A stretch of 64,000 nt of DNA from Microvirga brassicacearum (GTDB lineage: Bacteria; Pseudomonadota; Alphaproteobacteria; Rhizobiales; Beijerinckiaceae), in assembly GCF_008757455.1 (NCBI RefSeq), contig NZ_VCMV01000063.1:3143-67142 (forward strand). Reading direction: 5' to 3'. Below, in pieces: positions 8,983 through 17,109 of this stretch. The notes beneath the pieces are model-generated. The model saw only the letters and a program-made list of their open reading frames with translations. It was not told where the DNA came from and did not search any database. Positions within the stretch are counted from its first letter, which is position 1, and every line of letters begins with the position of its first letter. The position numbers and the translations under genes are program-made.

Positions 8983-9406
8983 GTCCGCCTTTACGCTGCT
9001 CGAAATGCTGGTCGTTCTGACGATCCTCTCGCTCATCGGAACTGCCACCGCGATCGGGCTGCCAAGCGCGCGTGACCGTATCAGATTTGCGCAGGCTGGC
9101 GCTTGGCTTGACAACATGCTGACGAACCTGCGCGGACAGGCACGGCGCGAGAGCCGCATGACCTGGGTAGAGTTCGATCCTGACGCGGGGAGATACCGCC
9201 TCGCTCATGCCGAGTGGCGTGCTTTGCCGCCGGGGGTCACGTGGGTGGTGAAGTCTGACCGATTGCCGATTGTTGCGTCTCCGACCGTCACTTTCCTGCC
9301 TGACGGCACAGGGTCAGGGGCCGCGATCACCATACGGGCGGGAGGCTACTCCTCCGTTCATCGAGTTGAATGGCTAACCGGATTGATCCGTCATGCGCAT
9401 TACTGA
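8957..9406 (+). CDS. gspH: Minor pseudopilin GspH
   Basis: The 149-residue product is read from ATG 8957, which follows GAGAAAGAGA and lies inside the 3' end of gspG. An upstream start at 8906 in the same frame seems unlikely because it would put 34 residues before the cleavage site. The prepilin motif is A|FTLLEMLVVLTILS with Ala rather than Gly at -1 and Glu at +5. The body is a small beta-rich domain as in the GspH/FimT family (ARDRIRFAQAGAWLDNML, then GVTW and FLPDGTGSG). GspH is a minor tip or shaft component. Confidence 0.85.
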   Translation: MWRAGPNTESAFTLLEMLVVLTILSLIGTATAIGLPSARDRIRFAQAGAWLDNMLTNLRGQARRESRMTWVEFDPDAGRYRLAHAEWRALPPGVTWVVKSDRLPIVASPTVTFLPDGTGSGAAITIRAGGYSSVHRVEWLTGLIRHAHY

Positions 9407-9776
9407 TGAGCGTCGCGCCGGCTTCACCTTGCTCGAAGCGCTCGTAGCTCTCACGATTTTGGCTGGCACGACGGCCTCGCTCATGATGTTGATCGCCACG
9501 AACCGGCGGGCGCAAGCCGATGCTGACGCCGATCTCTCGGTAGCCCTGCATGCACGCACGTTGTTGGCTCGGATCGGCCGCGATCTGCCGCTCGAGATCG
9601 GCACAATATCGGGCACTTTCGAAGACGGCCGCACCTGGTCCATTCTCGCCACGCCGTTCGGGCCTGAGCCGGCGACACCCAACTCGACTCTGCTCCAGGT
9701 CAAGGTCCGTCTGCAGCGGATGGTCTCCAAGCCGTCGCTCATTGAGGTCGTCACCCTCAAGAGGACGCCGAGATGA
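9393..9776 (+). CDS. gspI: Minor pseudopilin GspI
   Basis: The protein has 127 residues and starts at ATG 9393, overlapping gspH. It has a canonical prepilin peptidase site, RAG|FTLLEALVALTILAG, with Gly at -1 and Glu at +5. The rest is short and matches the GspI size (about 120-130 residues). In characterised systems GspI forms the quasi-helical tip complex with GspJ and GspK. Gene order H-I-J supports the assignment. The stop overlaps the start of gspJ by ATGA. Confidence 0.88.
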   Translation: MRITDERRAGFTLLEALVALTILAGTTASLMMLIATNRRAQADADADLSVALHARTLLARIGRDLPLEIGTISGTFEDGRTWSILATPFGPEPATPNSTLLQVKVRLQRMVSKPSLIEVVTLKRTPR

Positions 9777-10441
9777 GCGTTTCCCACCGCAAGATCAACG
9801 AGGCAGGGTTCGCCGTCGTTGATCTCCTGGTCGCGATCGCCGTGGCGGGCCTCGCCGGATCGATCCTGGTGGGACTCGTGACGTTCGTCGAACGCAGTCG
9901 TGCGGAAACGACGCGTCGCGACAGGGAGCACGAGGGGGCTGCGATCGTGGAGCGGGTGCTTCGGACTCTTCTGGACAGCGCTCCCCCGTTCGTCCCCGGG
10001 GTGCCTCTGCGTTCGGCAGTCGCGGGGGATGAGCAAGAACTGACCGTGACATCGAGCGGACTGCCGATCATCAGTCTTCCGCAGGCCGCCGCCTTCCGCT
10101 TGCGCCGGGAAGCCGAACGCTCCCGATCGGACGTGGTTCTGACGTGGGTTGACGACAAAGGACGGGAGCAACGCACGCTGCTCGCCGAAGGAGTGTCCGA
10201 GTTGACATTGGCCTACCTGCCTCTCGAACGCGATCCGTCGAAAGGCCCAACCTCAAGAAAGGCGACGTGGCGTTCACAGTGGCGCGCCGGGGATGGACCT
10301 TTGACCGCGCTGCGGCTGGCGCTCCGGTTCGGAGCAGCCTCGACACCCAGGGTGTTCGTGATCCCGATTGAGGCCGATCTTCCGGCAGCCTGTCTGCGGA
10401 ACCCACGGCAAACTGGCTGCTTGCTGGAAGGTTTCGGCTGA
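9773..10441 (+). CDS. gspJ: Minor pseudopilin GspJ
   Basis: The protein has 222 residues from ATG 9773. The prepilin site is AG|FAVVDLLVAIAVAGL: Gly at -1 is kept, but the residue at +5 is Asp instead of the nearly invariant Glu. The remaining ~190 residues have the length and late-position profile of GspJ (ERSRAETTRRDREHEG, then a C-terminal domain with LTALRLALRF). Position between gspI and gspL supports the call. Its stop overlaps ATG 10441 of the next gene. Confidence 0.8.
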   Translation: MSVSHRKINEAGFAVVDLLVAIAVAGLAGSILVGLVTFVERSRAETTRRDREHEGAAIVERVLRTLLDSAPPFVPGVPLRSAVAGDEQELTVTSSGLPIISLPQAAAFRLRREAERSRSDVVLTWVDDKGREQRTLLAEGVSELTLAYLPLERDPSKGPTSRKATWRSQWRAGDGPLTALRLALRFGAASTPRVFVIPIEADLPAACLRNPRQTGCLLEGFG

Positions 10442-11490
10442 TGAACGGACCCTCGAGGTCGAAGCGCATCCGGCTCTCTACCGTCTTGTCGAAGCAGGCG
10501 GATCTGTGGACATCGTTCTTCAGCCCTGCGCTGGCGCGCATCGCGCGTCGGGGGGGAACGCGCATCGTCGTCCGCAGCGTACAAGGAGGATTCACGGCCA
10601 GCCTCGTTCCTTCAACGAAGGAAGATTTGCAAGTCCATTGGCAAGAGGAACCTGCCTGTTGGCAACCCGCAGCCTCTTTCCAACGGCTTCTCCGCGCCGC
10701 GCATGAGCAACCTGTCGATCTGGAGCTACCGTCTGAGCTTACCTTGACACAAAGCGTTAAGCTCCCCGAGACGGCACTCACGAGCCTGCCGGAAGCGATC
10801 GCATATGGACTTCCGTCTTGGAGCCCATTCCAGGCCGACGACGTATATGTGAGCGCGACCGTCGATGAGGTTCAGGCGGGACAGGCCAAAGTTCGCCTCC
10901 ACTATGTGCTGAAGACTAAGGCCGATCCCCTGGTCGCTCGCCTCGGTGCCATTGGACTCCCGGCAGACCGGCTTGTTATCGACTCCATGCCGAACCAATT
11001 CGTGACGCTCCCGACACCTAAATTGGCCCGTCTTCGGAAGGCGCGTCATATCGACGGAGTCCTCGCCATAACGGCCATTTCTCTTGCCCTTCTTCTCGGC
11101 TCATTTCGGGTAACAATCCTCTCCGAAAGGCTTGAAGAGGCCGAAACGCTCCTTCGGTCGGAAGTCGTGCAGTTTCGTCAAATGCAAGCTCTCCAGGCGG
11201 CTTACACGTCATTCGCCGCGCGCCGGGCAGCCGTGTCGGAAAGGCGCGCACGGGAGGTCGGCGCATATGAGCTTCTCGTTGCTCTCGCTCGGCACTTGCC
11301 GGACGGCGCCCTCGTTCAGACACTGGAAGTCGGCAGTAGTCGAGGGCGGGTCGATCTCTCCGGCATCAATCCCGATGCCGCCCTGACGGCGCTTCGCGTC
11401 ATTCCGATCCTTCGGAATTTGAAGATCGAGCCGGCGCGCGGATCGCGTTCGATTGCCGCGACCTTCGAGTTTGCGAGGAACAGCCCATGA
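10441..11490 (+). CDS. gspL: GspL-like assembly protein with PilN-type C-terminal domain
   Basis: The 349-residue product has an N-terminal cytoplasmic domain (about 1-200), one transmembrane helix near 203-222 (AITAISLALLLGSF), a coiled coil (about 226-258) and a C-terminal ferredoxin-like PilN/GspL domain. The last includes LLVALARHLPDGALVQ and ALRVIPILRNLKIEP. This layout matches GspL, which links GspE to the membrane and to GspM. The N-terminal actin-like domain is divergent, so identification rests on topology and position. It overlaps gspJ upstream and gspM downstream. Confidence 0.75.
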   Translation: MNGPSRSKRIRLSTVLSKQADLWTSFFSPALARIARRGGTRIVVRSVQGGFTASLVPSTKEDLQVHWQEEPACWQPAASFQRLLRAAHEQPVDLELPSELTLTQSVKLPETALTSLPEAIAYGLPSWSPFQADDVYVSATVDEVQAGQAKVRLHYVLKTKADPLVARLGAIGLPADRLVIDSMPNQFVTLPTPKLARLRKARHIDGVLAITAISLALLLGSFRVTILSERLEEAETLLRSEVVQFRQMQALQAAYTSFAARRAAVSERRAREVGAYELLVALARHLPDGALVQTLEVGSSRGRVDLSGINPDAALTALRVIPILRNLKIEPARGSRSIAATFEFARNSP

Positions 11491-12041
11491 CGCGCTGGCG
11501 GCCTGCATTTGCCGTGATCGCCGCGGTGCTGCTGGTAGGTGGCGGTCTTGTGCTGGCAAGCGCGGGAGCCGACCGCCGTGTTGCGCTGGCGTCAACACAG
11601 ATCCGCCTCACCGAGCTGCGAGCGCAACGCCTCGACCCGCGCGACGTTGATGCCATGACGCGAGCGCTCGCCGCGGCGCCTGATCCGCAAACAGGCCTTC
11701 TGACCGCAAACGACGCTGAAGCCGCTCCCCGGTTGGAAGCGGTTATCCGCTCGGTCGCTCAGGGCCACAATGCGGAGATACAGTCGATTTCTCTTGCGGC
11801 AGATACGACAAGCAGCAAACTGCCCGTTGTTCGTGGGAACCTGCATCTGGTCATCAGCGACGAAAGCATCGGGTCCTTTTTGAGATCTCTGGAATCAGGA
11901 TCGCCGGCTGTTTTTCTAGAGCGCCTTCGGATCTCCTATAGACCGTCGACTGAAAGCGACCACGAAGCTCTCATGCTCGATTTGACGGCTTCGATCCTCG
12001 CCTACCGCGACATGCCGGCGGCCGGAATGTCTACGCCATGA
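11487..12041 (+). CDS. gspM: GspM-like assembly protein
   Basis: The 184-residue product starts at ATG 11487, overlapping the gspL-like stop. It has one N-terminal transmembrane helix (about 7-27), then a periplasmic helical linker and a small ferredoxin-like domain (NLHLVISDESIGSFLRSLES, then LERLRISY). This is the topology of the T2SSM_b type of GspM, the partner of GspL in the inner-membrane platform. Sequence similarity to enterobacterial GspM is weak, as is usual for this component, so the call relies on order and topology. Confidence 0.7.
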   Translation: MTRWRPAFAVIAAVLLVGGGLVLASAGADRRVALASTQIRLTELRAQRLDPRDVDAMTRALAAAPDPQTGLLTANDAEAAPRLEAVIRSVAQGHNAEIQSISLAADTTSSKLPVVRGNLHLVISDESIGSFLRSLESGSPAVFLERLRISYRPSTESDHEALMLDLTASILAYRDMPAAGMSTP

Positions 12042-12478
12042 GGCCGCGGCGTATCGTACTCATCGGCGTCAACGTGGCGCTTCTCGTGGCCTTTTGGCCA
12101 CTTGCGGACGAACTGCTATCCACCGATGCGTCGCGTCGTACGGCTTTCAAGCAAAGTTCTGTTTTGTTGCCGGTCACCAATTCCTGGCCCGAGCAACCCG
12201 AACTCGCACGACCGCTCTTTCGCGCCGGGCCCTCGCCTGCCGAGCAGGACGATCCACCGGGCATCGGCTCCAGCCCGAACATGCGCCTTTTGGGCATCGT
12301 GCTCACCGAGCACCGTCGGATTGCGGTGCTGGAGCGCGACGGGGCGACCCTGCGTGTTGAAGAGGGCGACGATTTGGACGGCTGGCAAGTCGCGAGGATC
12401 GAGCCTCGCAAGGTCCGTCTTGAGAATTCGGAGCAGCACATCGATGTCCTGTTGGATATGCCGGCCGATGCCCCTTGA
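12038..12478 (+). CDS. Small GspC/GspN-like protein with homology-region-type domain
   Basis: The protein has 146 residues from ATG 12038 and overlaps gspM. One transmembrane helix lies at about 5-22. The periplasmic part contains a GspC homology-region-like segment at about 82-140: LLGIVLTEHRRIAVL, then VEEGDDLDGWQVARIEPRKV. In GspC this region binds the N0 domain of the secretin. The protein is only half the usual length and has no PDZ or coiled-coil domain, so GspN or a minimal GspC are both possible. It is the only hint in the operon of an outer-membrane secretin partner. Confidence 0.65.
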   Translation: MRPRRIVLIGVNVALLVAFWPLADELLSTDASRRTAFKQSSVLLPVTNSWPEQPELARPLFRAGPSPAEQDDPPGIGSSPNMRLLGIVLTEHRRIAVLERDGATLRVEEGDDLDGWQVARIEPRKVRLENSEQHIDVLLDMPADAP

Positions 12479-13283
12479 GCAACGGCCCGACCGGCTACGC
12501 GATCCGGGCGGCTTCGTGCTGCTCTCCGTATTGCTGGTGATCGGGATCGTATCTGCTCTCGTGATCGCGCTGACGATGACCGTACGTGCCGATCGCACCA
12601 ATGCCGCCATCGAACGGCGCCTTGTGCAGGCGAGTGCGCTTGCGGACGCCGGGCTCACTCGCATCATTGCCGCTCTGGAAGGGCAGGACGATCCCCTTTT
12701 GTCCAACCTCTCCAAGCCGATCTACTGGCGTTTCGCTGGCCAGGAGGTCGTCGTCTCGCTTGTGCCCGAAGCTGGCAAGGTCGACTTGAATTCCGGTGAC
12801 TCGGACCTCGTGGTCAACGTGCTGGGCGCGGTGGTCCGGGACGGCGTCGTGGCCGATCGCCTTGTTCGGCGGCTGGCTGCGATGCGCCGGGACGGCCAAG
12901 GCCTGGAAACCGTGCGCGGCCTTCTCGACCCTGATGATCGCGCAGGCCCTCTGGCCCGCGACTTCGAAGCGGTCTTCACCGTTTGGACGAATCTTCGCGG
13001 CGTTGACCCAAAGTTCGCTCCTTCAGTCGTCCTGCGCAATCTCCCCGGTCTTCAAGCGGGCGAAGCAGAACTCCTCGTCCAGGCGAGCGCCCGTGGGGCC
13101 TATGCCGAGTTGTCGCCCTTCATCACCCGCTTCGGGCCTCTCCTCGGTGCAACCAGGCCGATTTACCGGGCACGTGCTGAAGCAAATGTCGAGGGTGCAA
13201 CGGCTCGAAGGGAGGTTCTCCTGGCGCACAACCCCACGAGACGCTTGGTCTGGGTGGTGTTCTGGCGCGACACAGTGGAATGA
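12468..13283 (+). CDS. gspK: Minor pseudopilin GspK
   Basis: The protein has 271 residues from ATG 12468, which lies inside the end of the preceding gene; the open frame extends further upstream, but that part is out-of-frame sequence of the GspC-like gene. The leader ends GG|FVLLSVLLVIGIVSAL with no Glu at +5, which is normal for GspK. Family features include VPEAGKVDLNSGDSDLV, a helix-hairpin-helix-like LRNLPGLQAGEAELL, and a C-terminal RARAEANVEGATARRE. GspK caps the pseudopilus tip. It is the last gene of the operon; no further overlap follows. Confidence 0.88.
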   Translation: MPLEQRPDRLRDPGGFVLLSVLLVIGIVSALVIALTMTVRADRTNAAIERRLVQASALADAGLTRIIAALEGQDDPLLSNLSKPIYWRFAGQEVVVSLVPEAGKVDLNSGDSDLVVNVLGAVVRDGVVADRLVRRLAAMRRDGQGLETVRGLLDPDDRAGPLARDFEAVFTVWTNLRGVDPKFAPSVVLRNLPGLQAGEAELLVQASARGAYAELSPFITRFGPLLGATRPIYRARAEANVEGATARREVLLAHNPTRRLVWVVFWRDTVE

Positions 13284-13440
13284 AGCGTGCTTTAGTCGAC
13301 CGTTGTCCCCGCAAAAGAACTCGGCTCTTTCCCCGTTCCTGCTCCCATGTTCGAGGAAACCGCCTCGGCCCATCCTTCTCCTGGGAAGCGCCTCTGTTCG
13401 ATACGCTTATTCAGCGTCGCCGGCTGCGGCTAAGGCAACT

Positions 13441-13516
13441 TGGTGGAGCTGAGGGGAATCGAACCCCTGACCTCTGCAGTGCGATTGCAGCGCTCTCCCA
13501 TCTGAGCTACAGCCCC
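13441..13516 (-). tRNA. tRNA-Ala (anticodon CGC)
   Basis: Read on the minus strand, the 76-nt sequence folds as a full cloverleaf. The acceptor stem is GGGGCTG/CAGCTCC with the G3-U70 pair that defines alanine tRNAs. The D arm uses GCTC/GAGC. The anticodon stem is CTGCA/TGCAG with loop ATCGCAC (anticodon CGC, codon GCG), and the T arm is AGGGG-TTCGATT-CCCCT. The CCA end is encoded. Its 3' end faces the accessory region at 1-13283. Confidence 0.97.
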
Positions 13517-13690
13517 GGTCGCTGACGTGACCAAGCGGCGAACTTTTTAGGCTCCCGGCCTTTGCTCTGTCAATCGGGTGACAAGGGGCGAGAGGTCATC
13601 CTCCGGCAAAAGCGGCCTCCCGCCCTTGTTGGGTTGTTCCCGCAGGCGAGGGGCGTTACATGAGCAACGTCCGTCCCCCGCGAGAACCCC

Positions 13691-13981
13691 ATGCGCGCCC
13701 TGCTCGAAATCATTCTGATGGCCCTCCAGCTCTATGTCTATCTCATCGTCGCCTCGGCGATTCTGAGCTGGCTGGTGGCTTTCAACGTCGTCAATACCCG
13801 CAGTAACGTCGTTCGCTCGATCTGGAATTTCCTCGATGCGGTGACCGAGCCGGCCCTGAGGCCGATCAGGAACATCCTGCCCAATCTCGGCGGGGTCGAT
13901 ATCTCGCCCGTCATCCTGATCCTGCTGATCATCTTCATTCAGAAGCTGATTCAGGATTATCTCCTGCCGGTCGCCTTCTAG
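13691..13981 (+). CDS. YggT family membrane protein
   Basis: This 96-residue protein has two hydrophobic segments (about 12-32 and 74-92) around the conserved YggT middle motif EPALRPIRNILPNLGGVDISP. YggT proteins are small inner-membrane proteins; related proteins have been linked to osmotic shock and, in cyanobacteria and chloroplasts, to membrane complex assembly. The next gene is 10 bp downstream and encodes a DUF167 (YggU) protein, the usual neighbour. It starts at ATG 13691 shortly after CGAGAACCCC. Confidence 0.9.
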   Translation: MRALLEIILMALQLYVYLIVASAILSWLVAFNVVNTRSNVVRSIWNFLDAVTEPALRPIRNILPNLGGVDISPVILILLIIFIQKLIQDYLLPVAF

Positions 13982-13991
13982 GAGCGGGCAA

Positions 13992-14306
13992 TTGCCCTGG
14001 CGGCCTCGCCCGGATGGGCTCGAGGTGCGGGTGCGCGTTACGCCCCGAGGTGGGCGCGATGCCATCGAGGGCATCGACATCATGGCGGACGGTCAGCGCG
14101 TCCTGAAGGTGCGGGTGCGCGCCGTGCCCGAAGACGGAGCCGCCAACGAGGCGGTGAGGCGGCTTCTCGCCAAGGCTTTGCGCCTTCCGGCCTCCGCCGT
14201 CAGGCTCGAGGCCGGCGCGACGGCGCGCCTGAAGACGTTCGTGGTGGAAGGCGATGCGCAGGATTTGACGACGCGGCTCGCCGCGATGACAGGATCGAAA
14301 ACATGA
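13992..14306 (+). CDS. DUF167 (YggU) family protein
   Basis: The 104-residue product starts at TTG 13992, preceded by AGGAG. The DUF167 core is visible: [34 protein letters not shown] and LLAK. The function of the family is unknown; it is a small conserved alpha/beta fold. It sits between yggT and folD and its stop overlaps folD by ATGA, so the three genes probably form one transcript. No unusual features are seen except the TTG start. Confidence 0.88.
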   Translation: MPWRPRPDGLEVRVRVTPRGGRDAIEGIDIMADGQRVLKVRVRAVPEDGAANEAVRRLLAKALRLPASAVRLEAGATARLKTFVVEGDAQDLTTRLAAMTGSKT

Positions 14307-15205
14307 GCGCGACGATCATCGATGGAAAAGCCTACGCGGCGGGCCTGCGAGGGCGGGTTGCCGATGCGGTGGCGGCGCTCGCCGCGAACGGCATGGTCCC
14401 TGGCCTTGCGGTGGTTCTGGTGGGGGAGGATCCCGCAAGCCACGTTTACGTAAAGAACAAGGCCCGCCAGACCGTCGAAGTCGGGATGCGCTCGTTCGAG
14501 CACCGGCTTCCGGCTTCCGTTACCGAAACAGAGGTGCTGGATCTCGTCTCTCGCCTGAATGCCGACCCCGCTGTCGATGGCATCCTGGTACAGTTGCCGC
14601 TTCCGTTACAAATCGACACGCAAAAAATCATCGAGGCGATCGACCCGGCCAAGGATGTCGATGGCTTTCACCCCATCAATGCGGGCCGGCTGATGACCGG
14701 GGTGCGAGGCTTCGTCTCCTGCACGCCGCTGGGCTGCCTTCTGCTCATCCGCTCGGTCCAGCCCAATCTCGCCGGGCTCGACGCCGTGGTGATCGGGCGC
14801 TCGAATATTGTCGGCAAGCCGATGGCCCAGTTGCTGGTGAGCCAGAACTGCACGGTCACCATCGCCCACTCCAAGACCCGCGATCTCAAGGATGTCTGCC
14901 GCCGCGCGGATATTCTGGTCGCGGCAGTCGGCCGGCCTGAAATGGTGCGGGGCGATTGGATCAAGCCGGGGGCCATTGTCATCGATGTGGGCATCAACCG
15001 GATCCCGAATCCTGATGCGGGCGAGGGTAGGACCCGGCTGATCGGCGACGTCGCCTACGGAGAAGCCGCACAAGTCGCGTCCGCCATCACGCCGGTTCCG
15101 GGCGGCGTCGGCCCCATGACCATCGCGTGCCTGCTGCGCAATACGCTGGAGGCCGCCTGCCTTCGGCGCGGCTTGCCGATGCCGGCACTGGACGCCGCTG
15201 CCTGA
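14303..15205 (+). CDS. folD: Bifunctional methylenetetrahydrofolate dehydrogenase / methenyltetrahydrofolate cyclohydrolase
   Basis: FolD interconverts 5,10-methylene-, methenyl- and 10-formyl-tetrahydrofolate with NADP in the cytosol. The 300-residue length is normal. Visible signatures are [13 protein letters not shown] with the catalytic lysine region, [11 protein letters not shown], the dinucleotide-binding stretch [17 protein letters not shown], and the C-terminal [13 protein letters not shown]. It starts at ATG 14303, overlapping the DUF167 stop. The gene is followed convergently by a LysR regulator only 4 bp away. Confidence 0.96.
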   Translation: MSATIIDGKAYAAGLRGRVADAVAALAANGMVPGLAVVLVGEDPASHVYVKNKARQTVEVGMRSFEHRLPASVTETEVLDLVSRLNADPAVDGILVQLPLPLQIDTQKIIEAIDPAKDVDGFHPINAGRLMTGVRGFVSCTPLGCLLLIRSVQPNLAGLDAVVIGRSNIVGKPMAQLLVSQNCTVTIAHSKTRDLKDVCRRADILVAAVGRPEMVRGDWIKPGAIVIDVGINRIPNPDAGEGRTRLIGDVAYGEAAQVASAITPVPGGVGPMTIACLLRNTLEAACLRRGLPMPALDAAA

Positions 15206-15209
15206 AAAT

Positions 15210-16097
15210 TCACGTGCCCTTGCGCAGGTGCTCCATCAGCCGCAGCGCCGACGATGGAAGTTCGCCGAGCGCGCGGACGCAGAGGGTCAGATCGCGGGCG
15301 GCCCAGAAATCCTCCAGCGCCACAGCGGCGACAGCCATGCTTCGCCCGGCGCGCTGGGCCGTCGTCTCTGGCACAATTCCAAGCCCCACGCCTGCCTCCA
15401 CCATCCGGCACACCGCATCGAAACTGCGCAGTTGAACCCTCAAGCGGAGCGGTTTGCCGATGCGCCCGGCCTTGTCGGCGAGGAACCGCTGGAGGGCACT
15501 GGCGCGGTCGAGCCCCACGAAATCATGGTTGAGGACCTCGGCGAACGCGATCTCGGAAGCCTCGGAGAGCGGATGCCCCTTCGGAACCACCAGGACGAAG
15601 CGATCACTGCGGAACGGAAAGGTTTGCAGCCGGCCGGTATCGACCGTCCCCGCAACGATGCCGATATCGCCGACACCCTCGGCGATCAGCCCAACGATCT
15701 CGTCGCTCAGGCGCTCCTCCAGATCGATGCTGACCTGCGGGTGCTCGGCCAGAAAGGCGCTCAGCGCCTCGGGAAGGAATTCGGTGAGCGCATTGGTGTT
15801 GGACAGAATGCGGATCTGACCGGCGAGCCCGCCCGTATAGGTGCCGAGATCCTCGCGCAGGCGCTCTGCTTGGCTCAACAGGGTCCGGGCATGCTGGAGG
15901 AGAGTCCGACCGGCGGGCGTCGTGACGATGCCCTGCCGGCTGCGCAAGAGGAGCGGAGCGCCGAGCGACTTCTCCATGTTGCGGATTCGGGTGCTCGCCG
16001 CCGCGAGGGCCAGATGGGCTCGTTCGGCGCCGTGCGTGATGCTGCCGGCTTCCACGACGTGGCGGAAGAGACGAAGATCGGTAAGGTCGAAAATCAT
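15210..16097 (-). CDS. LysR-family transcriptional regulator
   Basis: The product has 295 residues. The N-terminal winged helix-turn-helix is clear (LRLFRHVVEAGSITHGAERA, then RIRNMEKSLGAPLLLR). It is followed by a periplasmic-binding-like effector domain (about 90-290) with IRILSNTNALTEFLPEAL. The gene is divergent from sdhC, with 187 bp between the two starts. LysR proteins often regulate the divergent neighbour, so control of sdhCDAB or autoregulation is a reasonable guess. The effector is unknown. Confidence 0.92.
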   Translation of the reverse strand: MIFDLTDLRLFRHVVEAGSITHGAERAHLALAAASTRIRNMEKSLGAPLLLRSRQGIVTTPAGRTLLQHARTLLSQAERLREDLGTYTGGLAGQIRILSNTNALTEFLPEALSAFLAEHPQVSIDLEERLSDEIVGLIAEGVGDIGIVAGTVDTGRLQTFPFRSDRFVLVVPKGHPLSEASEIAFAEVLNHDFVGLDRASALQRFLADKAGRIGKPLRLRVQLRSFDAVCRMVEAGVGLGIVPETTAQRAGRSMAVAAVALEDFWAARDLTLCVRALGELPSSALRLMEHLRKGT

Positions 16098-16168
16098 AGA
16101 GTTCCTTCGTGAAACGCGAAGGTAGATAAGAATTATTACAAATTGCGTTGAGGCGCTCCCTCCCGCAG

Positions 16169-16187
16169 ACTTCGCGACTGACGAAGT
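16169..16187. promoter_or_regulatory. Short dyad in the lysR-sdhC intergenic region
   Basis: Arms ACTTCG (16169-16174) and CGAAGT (16182-16187) are separated by 7 bases. The site is about 80 bp upstream of the lysR start and about 100 bp upstream of sdhC. This is a plausible operator for the LysR protein, but a chance dyad cannot be excluded. Confidence 0.3.
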
Positions 16188-16284
16188 TTACTCTGTGTCG
16201 CGTCCAATTGCCAAACGCGCATTGCGGTGCCGTGGCGGTTCAGATACGAGACTTTCCAAACTGCGCGATCAGGAGCGAATGCCC

Positions 16285-16680
16285 ATGGCTGAGGTAAAGG
16301 TGACCCCGCGGCCGCTGTCACCCCATCTGCAGGTCTACCGCTGGACGTGGACGATGGCGATGTCCGTGTTCCACCGCGTGACCGGCACCGGGCTCTATAT
16401 CGGCATCGCGCTGTTTGCGATCTGGCTCGTGGCGCTCGCGGCCGGCCCCCAGACGTTCGACGCGGTCCAGTGGTTCTTTGGGTCGCCGATCGGGTTGTTG
16501 ATCCTGTTCGGCTATACGTGGGTGCTGATGCATCACATGCTCGGCGGCGTTCGCCACCTGGTGTGGGACACCGGTCGCGGCATGGAGCCCGGCGAGCGCA
16601 TGAACATGGCCCGCTTCACCCTTATCGGCTCGATCACGCTGACTGTGGCGATCTGGCTTGTCGCCTTTCTGCTGTTCTGA
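16285..16680 (+). CDS. sdhC: Succinate dehydrogenase cytochrome b556 subunit
   Basis: SdhC is one of two membrane anchors of complex II and contributes a heme b ligand and the quinone site. The protein has 131 residues from ATG 16285, with AGGAG ending 9 bases upstream; ATG 16279 is an alternative and longer starts lack support. It begins RPLSPHLQVYRW, has SVFHRVTGTGLY with the typical His-Arg, then MHHMLGGVRHLVWD, which holds the heme-ligand histidine. Three transmembrane helices are evident. sdhD follows 12 bp later. Confidence 0.95.
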   Translation: MAEVKVTPRPLSPHLQVYRWTWTMAMSVFHRVTGTGLYIGIALFAIWLVALAAGPQTFDAVQWFFGSPIGLLILFGYTWVLMHHMLGGVRHLVWDTGRGMEPGERMNMARFTLIGSITLTVAIWLVAFLLF

Positions 16681-16692
16681 CGGAGAGAGTTC

Positions 16693-17097
16693 ATGGCCGA
16701 CAATCGCATGTCCATGCGGACCCCGCTCTCCCGCGTTCAAGGTCTCGGCGCTTCGGGGCACGGGGTCGAGCATTGGTGGCTGCAGCGCCTGACGGCGATC
16801 GCCAACATTCCCCTCATCATCGCCTTCGTGCTCATCGTGGCGGCTCTCGCGGGCTCGTCCTACGACGAAGCCATCGCCCTGATCTCGCACCCGCTCATCG
16901 CCATCATCCTGGCGCTTGCGGTGCTTTCCGTGTGCCTGCACATGCGTCTCGGCATGCAGGTCATCATCGAGGATTACGTCCACGATACCGGCCCGCGGCT
17001 CGCTGCCCTGATCGCGAACAATTTCTACGCGGCGGTCGTGGCGATTGCCTGCCTTTACGCGATCCTCAAGGTCAGCCTCGGCCGAATCCTGGTTTAA
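16693..17097 (+). CDS. sdhD: Succinate dehydrogenase hydrophobic membrane anchor subunit
   Basis: The 134-residue membrane protein has three hydrophobic helices and the SdhD pattern GASGHGVEHWWLQRLTAIAN near the N terminus. HMRLGMQVIIEDYVHD in the middle holds the heme-binding His and a conserved Asp-Tyr pair. With SdhC it anchors SdhAB to the inner membrane and binds ubiquinone. The start is ATG 16693 after GGAGAG. It is the second gene of sdhCDAB; sdhA starts 12 bp downstream. Confidence 0.94.
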   Translation: MADNRMSMRTPLSRVQGLGASGHGVEHWWLQRLTAIANIPLIIAFVLIVAALAGSSYDEAIALISHPLIAIILALAVLSVCLHMRLGMQVIIEDYVHDTGPRLAALIANNFYAAVVAIACLYAILKVSLGRILV

Positions 17098-17109
17098 GGA
17101 GCTTCCCTC

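Noticed and set aside
12102-12467. N-terminal extension of gspK
   Set aside because: This part is the GspC-like gene read in another frame; the prepilin leader starts at ATG 12468.
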